Of a stretch of DNA of 64,000 nucleotides, positions 60,874 through 64,000 are shown one piece after another. The DNA is from Cardiobacterium valvarum (lineage in GTDB: Bacteria > Pseudomonadota > Gammaproteobacteria > Cardiobacteriales > Cardiobacteriaceae). The notes beneath the pieces were generated by a model. The model ran no database searches, was not told where the DNA came from, and saw only the letters and a list, made by a program, of their open reading frames with translations. The position numbers and the translations under genes were made by a program. Within the stretch, counting starts at the first letter, position 1. Each line of letters opens with the position of its first letter. Where the stretch lies: positions 620,001-684,000 of the forward strand of contig NZ_UFUW01000001.1 in the NCBI RefSeq assembly GCF_900460955.1, written 5' to 3'.

Positions 60874-61308
60874 ATGCTGAAAAAACAATGGCTGCTGGCA
60901 GCGTTTGCCACAACGGCACTGGCCATGACCAGTCCGGCGGCACTGGCCAAGAAACATCGCATCAGCGCAGAAGAGGCGGCACTCATCGCCAATTCGGTCG
61001 TGCAGGGGCGTGTGGTGGATGTGGATTATGAGCGCCGCGACGGTCGCGGTTATTATGAAGTCGAAATCCGCAAAGGTGGTCGCGATTATGAGGTTTATGT
61101 GGATGCTAAAACCGGCCAGATAATAGACAGGTATAACAATGATGATATCGAGGTATATCCGGATGATAATGGCGATGTCTATCCTCATACCGATGACAAT
61201 GTACGGGTTTATCCCGATAGCAATTATGATCCACACGGTTATTACGGTTATTACGGCAAACATGGCCACGGCGACGGTTATTATCTTGACCGTGACGATG
61301 ATGACTAA
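60874..61308 (+). CDS. Exported PepSY-domain protein with acidic Tyr/Asp tail
   Basis: 144 aa from ATG 60874, with CGGAG upstream. A signal peptide (MLKKQWLLAAFATTALAMTS + PAALA) precedes one PepSY unit: RISAEEAALIANSVVQGRVV, then DYERRDGRGYYEVEIRKGG and YEVYVDAKTGQIIDRYNND. The last 50 residues are Asp/Tyr/His/Gly-rich (VYPDDNGDVYPHTDDN, YYGYYGKHGHGDGYY), possibly metal- or calcium-binding. PepSY proteins often inhibit or modulate periplasmic proteases or sense the envelope. It is divergent from the ABC ATPase. Confidence 0.85.
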   Translation: MLKKQWLLAAFATTALAMTSPAALAKKHRISAEEAALIANSVVQGRVVDVDYERRDGRGYYEVEIRKGGRDYEVYVDAKTGQIIDRYNNDDIEVYPDDNGDVYPHTDDNVRVYPDSNYDPHGYYGYYGKHGHGDGYYLDRDDDD

Positions 61309-61381
61309 TGCTGTGCGGGATAAAAGTGGCGTACCCCATTCACAACGGGCAGTAAATCCCGTATGATTCGCGCCTCTTTTC

Positions 61382-61458
61382 GGGCCTGTAGCTCAGTCGG
61401 TTAGAGCAGGCGACTCATAATCGCTTGGTCGGGGGTTCAAGTCCCTCCGGGCCTACCA
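61382..61458 (+). tRNA. tRNA-Ile2 (anticodon CAU, lysidine type)
   Basis: Cloverleaf of 77 nt with encoded CCA: acceptor GGGCCTG/CGGGCCT (G1-U72 and U6-G67 wobbles), D arm GCTC-AGTCGGTTA-GAGC, anticodon arm GGCGA-CTCATAA-TCGCT, T arm GGGGG-TTCAAGT-CCCTC. The anticodon arm and GGTCG variable region are identical to E. coli ileX, not to elongator or initiator tRNA-Met, so C34 is expected to be modified to lysidine by TilS, reading AUA. Confidence 0.92.
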
Positions 61459-61473
61459 ATATTGCTTCCAATA

Positions 61474-61506
61474 AAAGCCGTTTGTTTCCGCAAACGGCTT
61501 TTTTAT
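61474..61506 (+). terminator. Terminator of the tRNA gene
   Basis: AAAAGCCGTTTG-TTTCCG-CAAACGGCTTTTTT, 16 nt past the CCA end. Confidence 0.92.
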
Positions 61507-61607
61507 TGCCTGTTCAAGGTGTTATGCGGCAGTTGCCGTCCCTTTGCTAATTCTCCTGCCCGTCGCTGCTAGAATACCGCCGCTTTTCTTTTGATTACGG
61601 AGTCATC

Positions 61608-61979
61608 ATGCGCAGTGAACGTGTCTGGTTCGGCTTTTTCGTCCTTTTGGCGCTGACCCTCAATTTCGGGTTCGTCTATGGCGATGTCGCCAATCCTGAG
61701 CATCACGACAAGCTCGAACTGTTCTTTGCTTTTATCATCAGCCTGGTCTGCACCATCATGAAATTTGGTGACCGCTCGCATCTCGGCTCGTTCATGCTCG
61801 CTGCCAGCCTCGTCGCCGATGTCCAGCTTTTCTGCGCCGTCTGTGCCTGGACGTTTTCCGTCTCGTTGCTTGAATCCAGCACGATGGCGACTATCGTCTC
61901 TTTCACTGCCGGCGCGCTCATTGCCAATATTGTCTCGGTGGTGCTGGTCGTCATCGAAGCTGCCACCCTGCGCCGCTGA
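61608..61979 (+). CDS. Small four-helix membrane protein, partner of the downstream K+ channel
   Basis: 123 aa with four hydrophobic segments: VWFGFFVLLALTLNFGFVYG (6-25), LFFAFIISLVCTIMKFG (38-54), FMLAASLVADVQLFCAV (62-78) and IVSFTAGALIANIVSVVLVV (95-114). No catalytic motif. The stop is 6 nt before the channel gene start, so the two are co-translated; it may be a small accessory subunit or a separate uncharacterised family. Confidence 0.8.
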   Translation: MRSERVWFGFFVLLALTLNFGFVYGDVANPEHHDKLELFFAFIISLVCTIMKFGDRSHLGSFMLAASLVADVQLFCAVCAWTFSVSLLESSTMATIVSFTAGALIANIVSVVLVVIEAATLRR

Positions 61980-61985
61980 CGCGCA

Positions 61986-63686
61986 ATGAATGAAGTCGTT
62001 TATCTCATTCTGCGGCAGATGCGCCGCCCGGCGCTGATTCTGCTCATCGCCTACGCCGTCGCCATGCTCGGTATCACCCTGATTCCGACGATGAATAGCG
62101 AGGGCGAACCTTCATACCTCACTCTTTTTCAGGCGTTTTACTGGGTCAGCTACACCGCGACCACCATCGGCTATGGCGAGCTGCCGCTACCGTTTTCCGA
62201 GTGGCAGCGGATGTGGGTGGCTCTCAGCATTTATTACACCGTACCGGCGTGGTTCTATGCCATCGGTAAAGTCATCGCGCTGTTGCAGGACCCGACCTTC
62301 CAGCACGCCCTCAGCGAGAGCCGTTTTGCCCGCCAGGTGGCGAAGCAGCGGCGCCGTTTCTGTATCGTCTGCGGTTTTGGCGAAGCGGGGCAGCGCCTTG
62401 TCCATCTGCTGCTGAATGCCGGTTACCAGTGCATCGTCATTGATAAAGATCCCGTGCGCATCAGTCGCATGGCGCTTGATCCCGTGATGCACAGCGTGCT
62501 TGCCATCAATGGCGACGCGTTCAGCGTCGAACTCCTGCTCAAATCGGGGATTCAGTCGCCTTACTGCCGCGCCGTCATCGCCATCACCGATTCTGAAGCG
62601 GTGAACATCAAGGTGGCGCTGGCCGCCCGCTTACTCACCACCGATCAGACGCGTTTCCAGATTATCTGCCGCACCTACACCCGAGCCGGCAGCGCCAACG
62701 CCAAATCCTTCAACACCGACGCCGTCATCAATACCAACCAGATTTTTGCCTTGCGCCTCATCACCGCGCTGCGCCGCCCGGCAATCGCCGAACTCGTCGC
62801 CCGCCTGCAAGGCCGCCCTGGTGAGCGCCATGAACCGCCGCCACAGCCGCCCGGCGGACGCTGGATCATCTGCGGCAACGACGCCCTCGGCAAAACCCTG
62901 AAACGCTTCCTCGATTACGAAGGAGTGGACTGCACCATGATTGACCCCGGCCTGCCAAGTGCACCGGGGCAAGTGCGCGGCCTCGGCACCGAAGCCGTCA
63001 CCCTGCGTGAAGCGCGTATCGACCGCGCCCAGGCCATCGTCGCTGCCTACAAATCGGACTCGGACAACCTTTCCATCGCCGTCACTGCCAAAGCCATGCA
63101 CCCCTCGCTCTTCGTTGTCGGCAAACAGAACCACAGCGCCGACCAGCGCCTCTTTGCCGTTGCTGGCTTTGACCGCGTCATGGCCGAAGCCGACCTTATC
63201 GTCAGCGAAGTCTTCCCGCGCATCGCCCAGTCCCTGCTCAGCCGCTTCATGAAAGTCCTCTGGCATCAGGACGACACTTGGGGCCAGCGCCTCTTGCAAC
63301 GCATTACCCTGCTCACCGGCGAACACAACCCGCATCACTTCGTCCTCAAAGTTGATGCGCAGCGCGCGCCCGCCATCATGAATGAAATGCAGAGTGGCCA
63401 CCTGCTGCGCCTGCAAAGCCTGTGGATGCTGCCGAACGACCCGCAGACCGCTAACGACGCCATCCCACTGCTACTGCTACGCAACCAGCAGGAACTCGTC
63501 CTGCCTAACGCCGCCACCTCGCTGCAAGCGGGCGACCAGGTGCTGATCCTCTACCACCGCGAAGAAATCGGCTGGCGGATGCAGCGTGCCGCACGTGATG
63601 AACACGAGCTCTACTACGCCACTCACGGCCGTGACAAACCCATTTCCCACCTCATGAACTACCTGCTGAAAAAACTCGATCCATGA
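61986..63686 (+). CDS. Ion channel with tandem RCK (TrkA-N/C) domains
   Basis: 566 aa. The N-terminal part holds two membrane helices around a pore loop with the K+ selectivity filter TATTIGYGE (residues about 57-65). Then a first Rossmann RCK domain (FCIVCGFGEAGQRLVHLLL, VIDKDPVRI), a second one starting WIICGNDALGKTLKRFLDYE, and a C-terminal TrkA-C-like region (LPNAATSLQAGDQVLILY). In the second Rossmann motif the Gly-rich loop is GNDALG instead of GxGxxG. It is a ligand-gated K+ channel of the Kch/MthK type. It overlaps the next gene by 4 nt. Confidence 0.88.
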   Translation: MNEVVYLILRQMRRPALILLIAYAVAMLGITLIPTMNSEGEPSYLTLFQAFYWVSYTATTIGYGELPLPFSEWQRMWVALSIYYTVPAWFYAIGKVIALLQDPTFQHALSESRFARQVAKQRRRFCIVCGFGEAGQRLVHLLLNAGYQCIVIDKDPVRISRMALDPVMHSVLAINGDAFSVELLLKSGIQSPYCRAVIAITDSEAVNIKVALAARLLTTDQTRFQIICRTYTRAGSANAKSFNTDAVINTNQIFALRLITALRRPAIAELVARLQGRPGERHEPPPQPPGGRWIICGNDALGKTLKRFLDYEGVDCTMIDPGLPSAPGQVRGLGTEAVTLREARIDRAQAIVAAYKSDSDNLSIAVTAKAMHPSLFVVGKQNHSADQRLFAVAGFDRVMAEADLIVSEVFPRIAQSLLSRFMKVLWHQDDTWGQRLLQRITLLTGEHNPHHFVLKVDAQRAPAIMNEMQSGHLLRLQSLWMLPNDPQTANDAIPLLLLRNQQELVLPNAATSLQAGDQVLILYHREEIGWRMQRAARDEHELYYATHGRDKPISHLMNYLLKKLDP

Positions 63687-64000
63687 TCTACTACCAAACC
63701 TACGGCCACGAAGCCTCGCAAGCCGCCGTCCTCCTGCACAGCGGCGGCATGGCCGGCGAAGAATGGCAGCCGCAAATCCCCACCCTCGCACAGCGTTACC
63801 GCGTCCTCGTTCCCGACCTGCCCGGGCACGGCAAAAGCCCGCTCGACAGCGAACGCCTCACCATCAGCCTGATGGCCGATGCCGTGCTGGAAATGCTTGA
63901 CGCCGAAGGCATCCGCGAAGCCAATTTCTGCGGCTCCAGCATGGGGGGCGCCGTCGCCCTGTGGCTGACCCTGAAACACCCCGAACGCGTCAAACGCCTC
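63683..64000 (+). CDS. Alpha/beta hydrolase, C-terminus beyond the window
   Basis: The first 106 residues are visible: MIYYQTYGHEASQAAVLLHS, the HSGGMAGEEWQPQ oxyanion region (HGG type), VLVPDLPGHGKSPLDS and the nucleophile elbow CGSSMGGAVAL (GxSxG). The acid and His of the triad would lie past the right edge. Such small proteins are esterases, lactonases or C-C hydrolases; the substrate cannot be inferred. The start overlaps the channel stop in an ATGA, so it is in the same operon. Confidence 0.85.
   Translation, partial: MIYYQTYGHEASQAAVLLHSGGMAGEEWQPQIPTLAQRYRVLVPDLPGHGKSPLDSERLTISLMADAVLEMLDAEGIREANFCGSSMGGAVALWLTLKHPERVKRL

Overview
The window is a 64 kb piece of a GC-rich (roughly 60%) gammaproteobacterial chromosome. 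Gene content and order (argS-ftsN, trpFBA-accD-folC-dedD-cvpA-metZ, 6S RNA, mfd, tamB, truB) are chromosomal and housekeeping. The dense short repeats built on CCGCCAAGCGG and the overall gene set suggest a Cardiobacterium-like organism. That placement is inference; no marker gene here proves it.

Layout. 1-4.3 kb: a lipoprotein fragment, a rifampicin-phosphotransferase-like dikinase, 6S RNA with a good sigma70 promoter, and a formate/nitrite-type channel. 4.5-11.5 kb: an amino-acid catabolism group (RidA, Na+/alanine symporter, M20 deacylase, diaminopropionate ammonia-lyase, Lrp-type regulator, and a carbamoylase gene broken by one stop codon). 11.8-14.2 kb: a SCO1 / TlpA-like thioredoxin / beta-propeller operon. 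14.4-22.6 kb: two secreted proteins, two antitoxin remnants, mfd and hemN, with large repeat blocks. 22.8-35.2 kb: a nearly continuous leftward run of 13 genes from argS to metZ. 35.4-45.4 kb: a glycogen operon headed by an in-frame malQ-glgB fusion, then glgX, glgC, a DUF1877 gene and glgA. 45.6-49.8 kb: tamB. 58-64 kb: truB, an Old Yellow Enzyme remnant, an orphan ABC ATPase, a PepSY protein, tRNA-Ile2(CAU), a K+ channel and a partial alpha/beta hydrolase.

The most interesting part is 49.97-57.35 kb. A sigma54 promoter (TGGCAC/GGCA at exact -24/-12 spacing) has a perfect IHF consensus upstream and two palindromes at about -168 to -132. It points at four tandem Y RNAs. Each has a two-part Ro-binding helix with a conserved 5x7-8 nt internal loop, enclosing a circularly permuted tRNA-like module (T arm, acceptor 3' strand, cap, acceptor 5' strand, D arm). 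A fifth copy of the Ro-binding helix, without any tRNA-like module, lies in the leader of rsr (Ro60/TROVE protein), 30 nt before its start codon. Downstream are a PIN-domain toxin-antitoxin pair, a DIP1984-family protein, an unknown 224-aa protein, a polynucleotide kinase-RNA ligase fusion and a calcineurin-like phosphoesterase. I read this as a stress-induced RNA surveillance and repair island using a T4-style kinase/ligase instead of RtcBA. The RNA structures come from base pairing I traced by hand; the functional link to the repair enzymes is inferred from proximity.
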